A DNA stretch of 16,684 bases from Opacimonas sp964559075 (GCA_964559075.1 CAZLGJ010000059.1:1-16684); one strand, 5' to 3'. Shown: positions 8,282 to 15,586, counted from the first letter of the stretch. The notes: generated by a model not told the origin, from the sequence alone. Numbers and translations: made by a program.

Positions 8282-9460
8282 ATGATTTACTGGCACAGTA
8301 AAAGGCGCGACAAACCGTTACGCATAACCAAAAAAAACATCTTGTTAACCCTTTTTATCACTGGGTTTCTAAGTGTTTTTCACTCGTTTTATTTGCACGC
8401 GCAGGAGGACGAGGTCGATTGGTGGTTTGACGTCGAAATATTACTATTCAGCTACGAAGATGCCCCCCAAACTGTGCAAGAAACCTTTGCAGATGAAGTA
8501 TCCGTGCCTGGCCCAAGGCAGGCTTTTACACTTTTTGATGATTGGTTTTTACCATCACTTGATTTGTTAGTGCAGCATCTACCTGTTTGTGACATGCAAC
8601 GCGCTGTTTCTACTCCGCTCACGGGTGATGACCCACTCACAGCTGATGAGTTGATGTGTCGTGAAACCCAACACGAATCAGTTGCCGCCGATTCACATTC
8701 GGCATCACTAAAATCAGTATTCAATATCTCCCAATTTGCACCGACACCTGAATTAACTTGGGAACATATTGATCGCATCCCAGTGATTATCGACGGTTAC
8801 CCTAGTGACTACCCCAGCACGGCGCATTTCTTACCCAGCCAAACACGTGAATTAATGGAACTTTACAAAAATATTCGCTGGGATAAGAGCACACAAGTAT
8901 TACTGCATACCGTTTGGCGTCAGCCCGTTCCCGTCGGGGAAGCCAATGCCATTAGCGTCCCTCTCAAAGCGGGCCGCAATCTAACCTATGACGCGCAACA
9001 CGACGGTAGCCAGGGATCCTCCTCCGATACAATAGCGGTTATAAGTGAGACAACGACCTCTAGCCTTGCCACACAAATTTCAGCGAACTTGGCGTTGCTC
9101 GCCCAAGGCTTGGGTGCTGAAGCCATTATTTACCCTGAACAGATTGCCATAGAACAAGAAAGTATTGATTTATCTGCGCAATTTGAACTTGAAGGTAACT
9201 TTAACGTATTTATCAAATATATTCGTGGGGTGCCTTATTTACATGTAGATGCGCACATGGCCTTTTATCGTGAGATAGCGAAGCTAGATAACGGTGTTGA
9301 GTATCAGCTCATCGTGCCGCACGAATTTAAGCAGCGTCGCCGGGTCATCTCCCAGCAGGTGCACTACTTTGATCATCCCTACTTTGGCATGATCGTTGAG
9401 CTGCGTCGCTTCAAGCGACAGCTACCTGAAACCACAGAGATAGTGTCTGAGTTTCGCTAA
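8282..9460 (+). CDS. csiV: CsiV-like periplasmic peptidoglycan-binding protein
   Basis: This 392-residue exported protein resembles CsiV, known in Vibrio cholerae as a peptidoglycan-binding periplasmic protein that activates PBP1A through LpoA and is encoded beside mfd. A basic N-terminus (residues 8-18) and hydrophobic core (19-38) precede a plausible signal-peptidase site after A40 (LHA/QE). The mature protein opens with WWFDVEILLF (47-56), typical of the family. Two conserved-looking C-terminal blocks are LHVDAHMAFYREI and QRRRVISQQVHYFDHPYFGMIV, the latter with the arginine-rich and YFDHPxFG pattern. The middle (about 85-260) is Ser/Thr-rich and looks poorly conserved. The ATG directly follows the mfd stop with no gap. 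The nearest AAGGA is inside the mfd 3' end, about 11 bases back, so translation is probably coupled. Assignment rests on context plus the end motifs. Confidence 0.82.
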   Translation: MIYWHSKRRDKPLRITKKNILLTLFITGFLSVFHSFYLHAQEDEVDWWFDVEILLFSYEDAPQTVQETFADEVSVPGPRQAFTLFDDWFLPSLDLLVQHLPVCDMQRAVSTPLTGDDPLTADELMCRETQHESVAADSHSASLKSVFNISQFAPTPELTWEHIDRIPVIIDGYPSDYPSTAHFLPSQTRELMELYKNIRWDKSTQVLLHTVWRQPVPVGEANAISVPLKAGRNLTYDAQHDGSQGSSSDTIAVISETTTSSLATQISANLALLAQGLGAEAIIYPEQIAIEQESIDLSAQFELEGNFNVFIKYIRGVPYLHVDAHMAFYREIAKLDNGVEYQLIVPHEFKQRRRVISQQVHYFDHPYFGMIVELRRFKRQLPETTEIVSEFR

Positions 9461-9499
9461 TCAATCACCACGATAACTAACGAGAGAAGCGTCTGTCGC

Positions 9500-10051
9500 A
9501 TGAAAATTTATACCAAAACTGGCGATTCAGGCCACACCCAGGTTTATTTGAACGATTTTCAAAAACGCAGCAAAGCCGACCCACTGCTTGAGGTTTATGG
9601 CACGCTCGATGAACTGAATGCTCACCTAGGTATGGCTCAAGCCATGTTTAAACAACATCAAGACACAAGTGTAGGTAACCCCAACACTGAGCTGACGTTA
9701 GGCACTATTCAACATGATTTGTTTCAATTGGGGTTTGTGCTCTCAGCCAGTGCGCAGATTGAATCGTCACAAATTATTAAACTAGAACAACAAATTGATG
9801 CATGGACAGCGCAGCTGCCTGCGCAAACACAGTTTATTTTGCCCGGAGGGTGCTTACTTGCCGCACAGCTACATGTGTGTCGGACTATCGCGAGACGCGC
9901 TGAGCGCAATATTGTGACCTTAGCGCAAGAACACGATGTCCCTGAGCTAGTGTTGCAATATATCAATCGACTCTCTGATTATTTGTTCGTGGCGGCCAGA
10001 GTCGCTAATCAGCTTGCTCAGACACCCGATGTAAATGTCTCTCTAGGCTAA
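9500..10051 (+). CDS. Cob(I)alamin adenosyltransferase, PduO type
   Basis: This enzyme transfers the 5'-deoxyadenosyl group of ATP to cob(I)alamin, giving coenzyme B12, in the cytoplasm. The 183 residues form the PduO/MMAB-type helical fold. Visible motifs are the N-terminal ATP loop YTKTGDSGHT (4-13), K25 and the VYGTLDELNAHLG helix (32-44), FILPGG (112-117), the CRTIARRAER segment with its paired arginines (127-136) and NRLSDYLFVAARVAN (156-170). It is not the CobA/BtuR type. No other cobalamin biosynthesis gene is near, so it may serve salvage of imported corrinoids for a B12-dependent enzyme elsewhere. A GAGAGAAG stretch lies about 12 bases before the ATG, after a 39-base gap from csiV. 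The last 47 bases overlap the end of the convergent nagZ. Confidence 0.93.
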   Translation: MKIYTKTGDSGHTQVYLNDFQKRSKADPLLEVYGTLDELNAHLGMAQAMFKQHQDTSVGNPNTELTLGTIQHDLFQLGFVLSASAQIESSQIIKLEQQIDAWTAQLPAQTQFILPGGCLLAAQLHVCRTIARRAERNIVTLAQEHDVPELVLQYINRLSDYLFVAARVANQLAQTPDVNVSLG

Positions 10052-11024
10052 TACAAGCCTGTGTATATTGATAGTGTTGTGCATCAATGAGCGCTTGTCG
10101 ATTGATGAGCAACTGCGGCTTAGTCGAATAGCGTTGTTGTGCTTGCTGGCTATGTCCTAAGCCATCGAGCACGCTAATGGCTCCTGCTCGGTCATTACAC
10201 ACTAACGCCATATCACAGCCGGCATGCAGTGCGGCATGCACCCGCTCAAGCATATTGCCAGCAACAGTAGCGGCATGCATACCCAAATCATCGGAAAAGA
10301 TAACGCCCTCAAAGCCCAGCTGTTGACGTAATATCTCCTGTAACCAGATCAAAGAAAACCCTGCCGGCGCGCTATCCACCTGAGGGTAGATAACGTGCGC
10401 AGGCATTATCGACGCTAACAGACCGGTGCTGATTAATTGGCTGAAAACCTGCCCATCATGAGCAAGGATCTCATCTAAACTTCGCTCATCAATTGCCTGA
10501 GCGATATGTGAGTCGGCTTGCACACAGCCGTGCCCAGGGAAATGCTTGCCAGTACTCGACATCCCCATTGCCTGTTGTCCCTGCATAAAGTGGGTGGCTA
10601 ATGGCACGATGTCGCTTGGGTCTTGAGCAAAGGCGCGATCGCCAATGACATCACTCACGCCATTACAATCTAGTACTGGCGATAACGCCAAATCAACGCC
10701 GCTGCGACGACATTCAAAAGCGGCGATAACACCTGCTTCATGGGCCCGCGCTAAGGGCTCAGATAAGTGTTGTAATTCCCCCATCGCTGGCAGCGCAAAG
10801 AAACCTTCGCGACAGCGCTGCACGCGACCGCCTTCGTGATCCGTGGCGATCAGCAGCGGTTTGTTAGCAGCTTCACGCATAGCTTGCGTCAATGCGTGAA
10901 GCTGCTCTGGGTCGAAGTAATTACGCGTAAATAAGATGACACCGCCAGTGAGCGGATGAGATAAAATTTCACGATCTTCGGCTGTTAGTTCACAGCCGTC
11001 AATATCAAGCATAATGGGGTGCAT
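10005..11024 (-). CDS. nagZ: Beta-N-acetylglucosaminidase NagZ (peptidoglycan recycling)
   Basis: NagZ is a cytoplasmic family GH3 enzyme that removes GlcNAc from anhydro-muropeptides imported during cell-wall turnover. It therefore also affects AmpC-inducing muropeptide pools where an AmpR system exists. I place the start at the ATG at 11024 (339 residues), which gives MHPIMLDIDG, matching E. coli MGPVMLDVEG. The reading frame can be extended 4 codons to a TTG at 11036, but nothing supports that. Motifs are GGVILFTRN, the ATDHEGGRVQR loop, KHFPGHG (160-166), the DSH triad (171-173) with the mobile-loop catalytic histidine, IMPAHVIY, and FSDDLGM (243-249) with the aspartate nucleophile. There is no clear ribosome binding site. 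The 3' end overlaps the convergent cobalamin adenosyltransferase gene by 47 bases. Confidence 0.96.
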   Translation of the reverse strand: MHPIMLDIDGCELTAEDREILSHPLTGGVILFTRNYFDPEQLHALTQAMREAANKPLLIATDHEGGRVQRCREGFFALPAMGELQHLSEPLARAHEAGVIAAFECRRSGVDLALSPVLDCNGVSDVIGDRAFAQDPSDIVPLATHFMQGQQAMGMSSTGKHFPGHGCVQADSHIAQAIDERSLDEILAHDGQVFSQLISTGLLASIMPAHVIYPQVDSAPAGFSLIWLQEILRQQLGFEGVIFSDDLGMHAATVAGNMLERVHAALHAGCDMALVCNDRAGAISVLDGLGHSQQAQQRYSTKPQLLINRQALIDAQHYQYTQACISLERHLHRVSEQAD

Positions 11025-11041
11025 AAGGTCATTCAAAAAAG

Positions 11042-11070
11042 CTGACGATGCCCGTATTTTAAGCTATGGT
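11042..11070 (+). promoter_or_regulatory. Candidate sigma-70 promoter for the acylase gene
   Basis: CTGACG (11042-11047) and TATGGT (11065-11070) lie 17 bases apart, each matching the consensus at 4 of 6 positions, and end 26 bases before the acylase ATG. The pair overlaps a candidate nagZ promoter on the opposite strand. It is matched by eye only. Confidence 0.33.
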
Positions 11071-11083
11071 TAGCAAAACACAA
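11056..11083 (-). promoter_or_regulatory. Candidate sigma-70 promoter for nagZ
   Basis: On the minus strand, TTGTGT (complement of 11078-11083) and TAAAAT (complement of 11056-11061) lie 16 bases apart. The -10 matches 5 of 6 positions and the -35 matches 3 of 6. The -10 ends 31 bases before the nagZ ATG. It interleaves with the candidate acylase promoter, so the two genes may compete for polymerase. Confidence 0.33.
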
Positions 11084-11084
11084 T

Positions 11085-11090
11085 GGAAAG
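11085..11090 (+). promoter_or_regulatory. Ribosome binding site of the acylase gene
   Basis: GGAAAG is followed after 6 bases by the ATG at 11097. It fixes the start just ahead of the signal-anchor segment. Confidence 0.55.
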
Positions 11091-11096
11091 CCGTGT

Positions 11097-13418
11097 ATGC
11101 GACTACTAAAAATATCTCTACTTATTGTGCTAGGCCTTGTATTAATTGTGCTAGGCACCGTGTGGTCGATTTTTGAAGCATCTCTACCCACCATCGATGG
11201 TGAGACGCATGGGCACAACATTAGTCAGACGGTCACGCTTGAGCGTGATGATTACGGCGTAGTGCATGTGCAAGGCGCCACTCAAAATGACGTTATGTAC
11301 GGACTGGGCTACGCGCATGCACAAGACCGTTGGGTGCAAATGGATCTGTTACGTCGCAATGCTGCTGGCGAGCTATCTGAATTATTTGGTAAAGCGGCAC
11401 TAGAGCGCGATAAATCAACGCGTTTTCATCAATTTCGTGCCCGTGCTGCACTTATTTATGCATCACTGCCGGCAGAGCAACAGCTTGCGTTGCAATCTTA
11501 TGCCGATGGCGCCAATGCCGCAGTGGCGGATTTTGGCGCACGCCCTTTTGAATATTGGTTAGTTGGGGCAAGTATTAGACCTTGGCAACCTGAAGACTCC
11601 TTGCTTGCGATCTTTTCGATGTATTTGGACTTACAAGGCGGGCAAGTCAAGCGCGACTTAGCGTTAACCGTTATCGAACAGGCCTATGGTGCAGCTATGG
11701 TCGATTTCATCATGCAGCCCTCGTTTGCCCAAGCTGCCCTTGATGGCTCAAGCTACCCAACGGGTACCGTGCCTATTCCCGAACTCCCCAAAGCAACGGC
11801 GACTAGTTTTTCTGATAAGACCACAAACGCTAGCACAGCGCCATGGCTGAATGCGGAATTCGCCGATAAAGATGCCGATATTGGCAGCAACAACTGGGCC
11901 GTTTCAGCACGTCACACGCCTGATCCATTTGCCCTATTATCCAATGACATGCACTTAGGCATGAATGTCCCTGCTATCTGGTATAAAGCGCAGCTTAGCT
12001 ATGGCGATGTCTCTGTCGCCGGGGTCAGTTTGCCAGGCGCACCTGGTATTGTGGTGGGAACCAATAATCACGTGGCTTGGGGGTTTACCAACGCCAACTT
12101 AGATAATGTCGACTGGGTCGCCCTACCCGATAGCGTCCCAACGCAAACGCTAGAAGAAATCATTGTTACCCCAGATGGAGACACAGCTTTCAGCATTGAC
12201 ATGTCCGAATTTGGACCAGTGCGTACTGTGCAGGATCAGCGATACGCACTTGTGTGGGTCGCACATCAACCTTATGCCACCAATTTTGGCCTACTGAATT
12301 TTGCCAAGGCGCGCAGCCTCAATGAACTTATCAACATTGCGCAAGACGTGCGTATCCCGGTGCAAAACATGATGATGGCGGATGCTAGCGGGAACATTGC
12401 CTATCGCCCTACCGGGGCGGTCACGGCTCGTACTCCCGTGCAAAATACCGCCACCAGCCCACTGTTTTATAATGATTTGTGGCACCAAGCTGAAAAAGAA
12501 TTGCCTGTTTATCGTTCGCCGCAATACCACAAGCTATGGACGGCCAACGCCAGAGTGTTAAGTGTTGACCAAATCAACCGTTTTGGTGACGGCGGCTATG
12601 CATTGGGGGTTCGCGGGCAGCAAATTGCGCAACGTCTCAAGGCGCAAGCGCAGTTTGATGAAGATGACTTTATGGCGCTGCAGCTGGACAACCGGGCAAT
12701 TTTCATTCGCTATTGGCGCGATTTATTACTCTCGGTGTTACAAACACAACCGCAAGAACATATAGAGGCCATCGACATTTTAAGTCGCTGGCAAGCTTGT
12801 GCTTGTCCTAGCTCTATTGGCTATACCCTAGCAAGAGCGTTTCGCAGTGAAGTGTTTAATCAAGTCTTTGCACCACTCAATGCCACCACAGAAGACCATG
12901 ACGTCGACTTTTGGCCACTTAATCGTCATCTAGAGCCAGCCTTGCGTCAAATCATCAGTGAACGCCCTGCTTCATGGTTGCCTTCACAGTACGCTAGCTA
13001 CGATGAGTTTTTTGTCGCTAGCTTTGCTCTTAGCTTACAAAAACTCTTCCGCGATAGCGGCAGTGATGATATCAATGATCTGACTTGGGGCAGCATGAAT
13101 GCGCTTGCGGTCAAACACCCATTAAGCTCGCAACTGCCACTGTTAAGCGGCTTGTTGGATATGCCCACAGTTCCCGGGTTTGGTGACAGCTATATGCCCG
13201 CAGTACAAAACGGTACGCACGGTGCATCACAGCGATTTATTGTGGCTCCAGGGCGTTGGGAAGATGCGATTATGAGTATTCCAGGAGGGCAATCGGGTCA
13301 TCCTCTTTCGGACTATTATCGCAAGGGGTTTGAGGTATATGCAGCGCATGAAAAAAGCCCCCTATTACCGGGGGCCCCTACACACACTATGCGGTTATTA
13401 CCTGAAGCAGATAATTAA
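11097..13418 (+). CDS. Penicillin acylase family Ntn hydrolase (AHL-acylase-like), membrane-anchored or periplasmic
   Basis: This is a 773-residue amidohydrolase of the penicillin amidase family (PF01804), whose members cleave amide-linked acyl chains such as acyl-homoserine lactones or penicillin side chains. The order is a signal or anchor helix (5-24), an alpha chain, a linker, then the beta chain beginning at S264 in DIGSNNW. The G263-S264 bond is the expected self-cleavage site and S264 the nucleophile. H286 (SNDMHLG) and N532 (LDNR) fall at beta-chain positions 23 and 269, the same numbering as the catalytic His and Asn of PvdQ-type acylases. Also visible are GIVVGTNNHVAWGFTN and a C-terminal PGGQSGHPLSDYY motif. 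The substrate cannot be told from sequence. It is divergent from nagZ. The last 20 codons contain the terminator of the convergent chemoreceptor gene. Confidence 0.92.
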   Translation: MRLLKISLLIVLGLVLIVLGTVWSIFEASLPTIDGETHGHNISQTVTLERDDYGVVHVQGATQNDVMYGLGYAHAQDRWVQMDLLRRNAAGELSELFGKAALERDKSTRFHQFRARAALIYASLPAEQQLALQSYADGANAAVADFGARPFEYWLVGASIRPWQPEDSLLAIFSMYLDLQGGQVKRDLALTVIEQAYGAAMVDFIMQPSFAQAALDGSSYPTGTVPIPELPKATATSFSDKTTNASTAPWLNAEFADKDADIGSNNWAVSARHTPDPFALLSNDMHLGMNVPAIWYKAQLSYGDVSVAGVSLPGAPGIVVGTNNHVAWGFTNANLDNVDWVALPDSVPTQTLEEIIVTPDGDTAFSIDMSEFGPVRTVQDQRYALVWVAHQPYATNFGLLNFAKARSLNELINIAQDVRIPVQNMMMADASGNIAYRPTGAVTARTPVQNTATSPLFYNDLWHQAEKELPVYRSPQYHKLWTANARVLSVDQINRFGDGGYALGVRGQQIAQRLKAQAQFDEDDFMALQLDNRAIFIRYWRDLLLSVLQTQPQEHIEAIDILSRWQACACPSSIGYTLARAFRSEVFNQVFAPLNATTEDHDVDFWPLNRHLEPALRQIISERPASWLPSQYASYDEFFVASFALSLQKLFRDSGSDDINDLTWGSMNALAVKHPLSSQLPLLSGLLDMPTVPGFGDSYMPAVQNGTHGASQRFIVAPGRWEDAIMSIPGGQSGHPLSDYYRKGFEVYAAHEKSPLLPGAPTHTMRLLPEADN
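13351..13375 (-). terminator. Intrinsic terminator for the chemoreceptor gene, inside the acylase coding end
   Basis: Read on the minus strand, GCCCCC (complement of 13370-13375), a 7-base loop and GGGGGC (complement of 13357-13362) form a perfect 6-bp all-GC stem. It is followed at once by six T (complement of 13351-13356). It starts 63 bases past the chemoreceptor stop at 13439. On the plus strand the hairpin is preceded by A's and not followed by T's, so it should act in one direction only. It lies inside the acylase coding region, encoding part of its KSPLLPGAP tail. Confidence 0.85.
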
Positions 13419-13438
13419 TCTGACTCGTTAGTGTTTAG

Positions 13439-15406
13439 TCAGGCCACTTTAAATTGACCGACCATGTCATCTAGGCGTTTGGATAACTGAGCTAGTTGAG
13501 TGGTCGCTTGCGTGGATCGCAGCGTGCTCTCTTTGGTTTCATCTGCCACGTTAGAAATCAACTGCACTTGATTAGCCACTTCACTCACCGCTGAAGATTG
13601 TTGTTGAGTGGCCACTTTAATATCGCTGTTCTTTTGCGTGATCACACTGACCTGACTATTGATATCCTCCAGTGATGTTTTTGCTTGCAGTGATTGGGCT
13701 GCGGTGGACGATGCCATTTGACAGCTTGACTGCATTGTTTGTGACGCTTGCGCGGTCACCTCTAACAAACTGGTGGTCAAAGATTCGATTTCTCCCGTAG
13801 ATTCTTGCGTCTTTTGTGCTAACTTGCGCACTTCATCAGCGACCACAGCAAACCCTCTGCCAGCATCACCCGCACGTGCAGCCTCAATGGCCGCATTCAG
13901 CGCCAGCAAATTGATTTGCTCAGTGATGTTGGTGATCAGGGTTAACACGTGATTGATTTTTTCAGACTCAGCCTGCAAACGCTCAAAGGTTGAATTTGAG
14001 GTATTGAGCTCAGCGACTAGCTGATTAATAGCCGTCACGGCATCGGTCACTACCGCCATGACCACATCGGCGCTTTGCTGTGTCGTACTGGCTTCATCAG
14101 TCGCCACATCCGCATTGCGATGCACCTCATCGACCGTTACACTGAGCTCCTGCGAATGCTGTAATACGCCTTGGATGGCCTGTTCTTGTTGTTCTACACC
14201 TTGACGGGTTTGTTCTGATGCCACCGACAGTTCTGAAGAGGCATGCGTCAGTGACTGAGTGGCTGCAACAATCTCGACAATGACATTTTGGATTTTTTCA
14301 ACAAACACATTAAAGTTAGTCGCGAGCTGACCAATTTCATCTTGCGATGTGACACTCAAGCGCTTGGTAAGGTCCCCATCGCCTTGCGCAATATCCTCAA
14401 GCATTGAATTGGTTTGGCGGATTGGCTTAAGGATCCCGGTGACCACAAAATACGTGATGGCTAGCGCCAACACGATACCGGCAGCCGCCGTCGACAGCAC
14501 CGAACGTTGTGTGGTAGTCACCTCACTTGCCACCACGTCGCCTTGTTCGAGTAACGAAGCAAACACGCTGTTGGCCATTTGTTGTGAAATAGCCACAATC
14601 TCGGGGCCGAATGCGTCGAGTTGCCCTACTGCGGTATTAATTTGTTTGGTTAATGCAACGACATCATTAAATGCATCGACAAATTCAGTCAGATTTTGCT
14701 GAGCTTGTTTGGCAAGCGTGCGGCGCGTTGGGTTTTCAAGCAGCAACAGCAGCTCAGATACCGCTTGCTGAGTGGCAGTGAGTTCAGACAGCACGCGATC
14801 TGCATATAACTGATTATTTTCATCCAAAAAGCGATAGGTATACACCCGTCCCAGTAACAAGTGCTGCTGAGCAATTGCGGCATAAAATGCTGCCTCGGGG
14901 TCATTATCTGCATAAGCCGTTTGCGTTATTTGGGTCATTGCTTCACGAGCAGCCTTTCCTTCGGCATCAATAATGTCGTCGATAAGGCTGAGTTTCGTTT
15001 GAATACCCACAACCACATCATCTGTAAACAGGTCGATGTATTGTTGTTTTAAAGCTTTGATATCCCCAAGCATCGCAACGCGTTCAGGATGCTGGATATT
15101 TTGTTGTGCCTCGGCAAAGGTATTGTCAGAGACGGAACGTGCTTCATCAAAACGGGCGATCATTTGCGGATTGCGCGTACTGATATAGTTCTTCATCTGC
15201 AGTCGCATCGCGTACATATTGTTACTCAACGCGGTGGCAATCCGCGCATCCGGCGCTAGGTCGTCATTGATGCGGGTAACTTCTGTGGCAATTTTATTTA
15301 GGGCATTTATCGCAATTACAATAATAGCAGCGATGGCAAGCACAAACACAACTGGTGATATCACGCTCTTCTGCGATATCGGCAAGCGATTTAATACGGA
15401 TAACAT
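13439..15406 (-). CDS. Methyl-accepting chemotaxis protein with long helical periplasmic sensor (HBM-like)
   Basis: This is a 655-residue transmembrane chemoreceptor that senses a periplasmic ligand and controls CheA through CheW. Its parts are TM1 (about 14-35), a helical periplasmic domain of about 265 residues (36-302), TM2 (303-325), HAMP (about 326-378), and a cytoplasmic coiled coil whose hairpin tip is EQINLLALNAAIEAARAG through GRGFAVVADEVRKLAQKT (496-533). The sensor is too long for a single four-helix bundle and free of PAS/Cache-like strands, so a bimodular helical (HBM, McpS-like) domain is the best guess. Known HBM ligands include C4-dicarboxylates and citrate, but this ligand is unknown. 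The C-terminus (GQFKVA) lacks the CheR-binding pentapeptide. I chose the ATG at 15406, with GAGGT 4 bases upstream, over a GTG at 15442 that would read through a hairpin. Confidence 0.93.
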   Translation of the reverse strand: MLSVLNRLPISQKSVISPVVFVLAIAAIIVIAINALNKIATEVTRINDDLAPDARIATALSNNMYAMRLQMKNYISTRNPQMIARFDEARSVSDNTFAEAQQNIQHPERVAMLGDIKALKQQYIDLFTDDVVVGIQTKLSLIDDIIDAEGKAAREAMTQITQTAYADNDPEAAFYAAIAQQHLLLGRVYTYRFLDENNQLYADRVLSELTATQQAVSELLLLLENPTRRTLAKQAQQNLTEFVDAFNDVVALTKQINTAVGQLDAFGPEIVAISQQMANSVFASLLEQGDVVASEVTTTQRSVLSTAAAGIVLALAITYFVVTGILKPIRQTNSMLEDIAQGDGDLTKRLSVTSQDEIGQLATNFNVFVEKIQNVIVEIVAATQSLTHASSELSVASEQTRQGVEQQEQAIQGVLQHSQELSVTVDEVHRNADVATDEASTTQQSADVVMAVVTDAVTAINQLVAELNTSNSTFERLQAESEKINHVLTLITNITEQINLLALNAAIEAARAGDAGRGFAVVADEVRKLAQKTQESTGEIESLTTSLLEVTAQASQTMQSSCQMASSTAAQSLQAKTSLEDINSQVSVITQKNSDIKVATQQQSSAVSEVANQVQLISNVADETKESTLRSTQATTQLAQLSKRLDDMVGQFKVA

Positions 15407-15410
15407 ATCG

Positions 15411-15415
15411 ACCTC
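15411..15415 (-). promoter_or_regulatory. Ribosome binding site of the chemoreceptor gene
   Basis: GAGGT on the minus strand, 4 bases before the ATG at 15406. It decides that start over the in-frame GTG 12 codons upstream, which has no such site. Confidence 0.7.
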
Positions 15416-15425
15416 AATAAATAAG

Positions 15426-15445
15426 GCCGTACCTAGCGGCACGGC
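15426..15445 (-). promoter_or_regulatory. Stable hairpin in the chemoreceptor 5' leader
   Basis: As minus-strand RNA this folds as an 8-bp stem, GCCGUGCC with GGUACGGC (one G-U pair), closed by a GCUA tetraloop. It ends 10 bases before the GAGGT ribosome binding site. The bases after it (CTTATTTATT) are T-rich but broken, so it could be a poor terminator, a translation-control hairpin or an RNA-stabilising 5' structure. On the DNA plus strand one pair is lost, which favours an RNA role. Confidence 0.5.
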
Positions 15446-15527
15446 ATACCAAAAAGGCGCTCTTACTAATTATTATTGAGCTAGACCGACAGCATTTAAT
15501 CCGTTAAAACGAACAGCTTCTGTTTAT

Positions 15528-15571
15528 TTTGTCCAAAAAAGCAAACTACTTTGTGAGTTATATCGGACAAA
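15528..15571. repeat. Spaced inverted repeat TTTGTCC / GGACAAA
   Basis: TTTGTCC at 15528-15534 and GGACAAA at 15565-15571 are exact 7-bp arms 30 bases apart. The right arm overlaps the sigma-28-like -10 element. It might be a looped operator, or chance in an AT-rich leader. Confidence 0.3.
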
Positions 15572-15586
15572 GAGAAGATACCTTTA
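15560..15586 (-). promoter_or_regulatory. Sigma-28 (FliA)-like flagellar-class promoter for the chemoreceptor gene
   Basis: On the minus strand, TAAAGGTA (-35, complement of 15579-15586) is followed by 11 bases and TCCGATAT (-10, complement of 15560-15567). The FliA consensus is TAAAGTTT, 11 bases, GCCGATAA. The TAAA core is exact, the TAAA-to-GATA spacing is exact, and 6 of 8 bases of the -10 match. This is the class expected for a chemoreceptor. The TAA of the TAAA box is also the stop codon of the upstream gene. The predicted leader is about 145 bases. Confidence 0.7.

Noticed and set aside
11025..11036. TTG start extending NagZ by four residues
   Set aside because: The ATG at 11024 gives the N-terminus seen in E. 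coli NagZ; the TTG has no better ribosome binding site.
13420..13442. CTGACT / AGTCAG hairpin between the acylase and chemoreceptor stops as a bidirectional terminator
   Set aside because: The stem is only 6 bp with an 11-base loop and no T-run follows on either strand; a far better terminator for the minus strand is at 13351-13375.
15407..15442. GTG start extending the chemoreceptor by 12 residues
   Set aside because: The extension would be read through the leader hairpin and the ribosome binding site of the better ATG at 15406, which has GAGGT correctly spaced.
15537..15556. Possible terminator of the ihfA-linked gene (CAAA-GTAG-TTTG followed by C and six T, minus strand)
   Set aside because: The stem is only 4 bp and AT-rich, too weak to claim; read-through into the chemoreceptor leader is just as likely.
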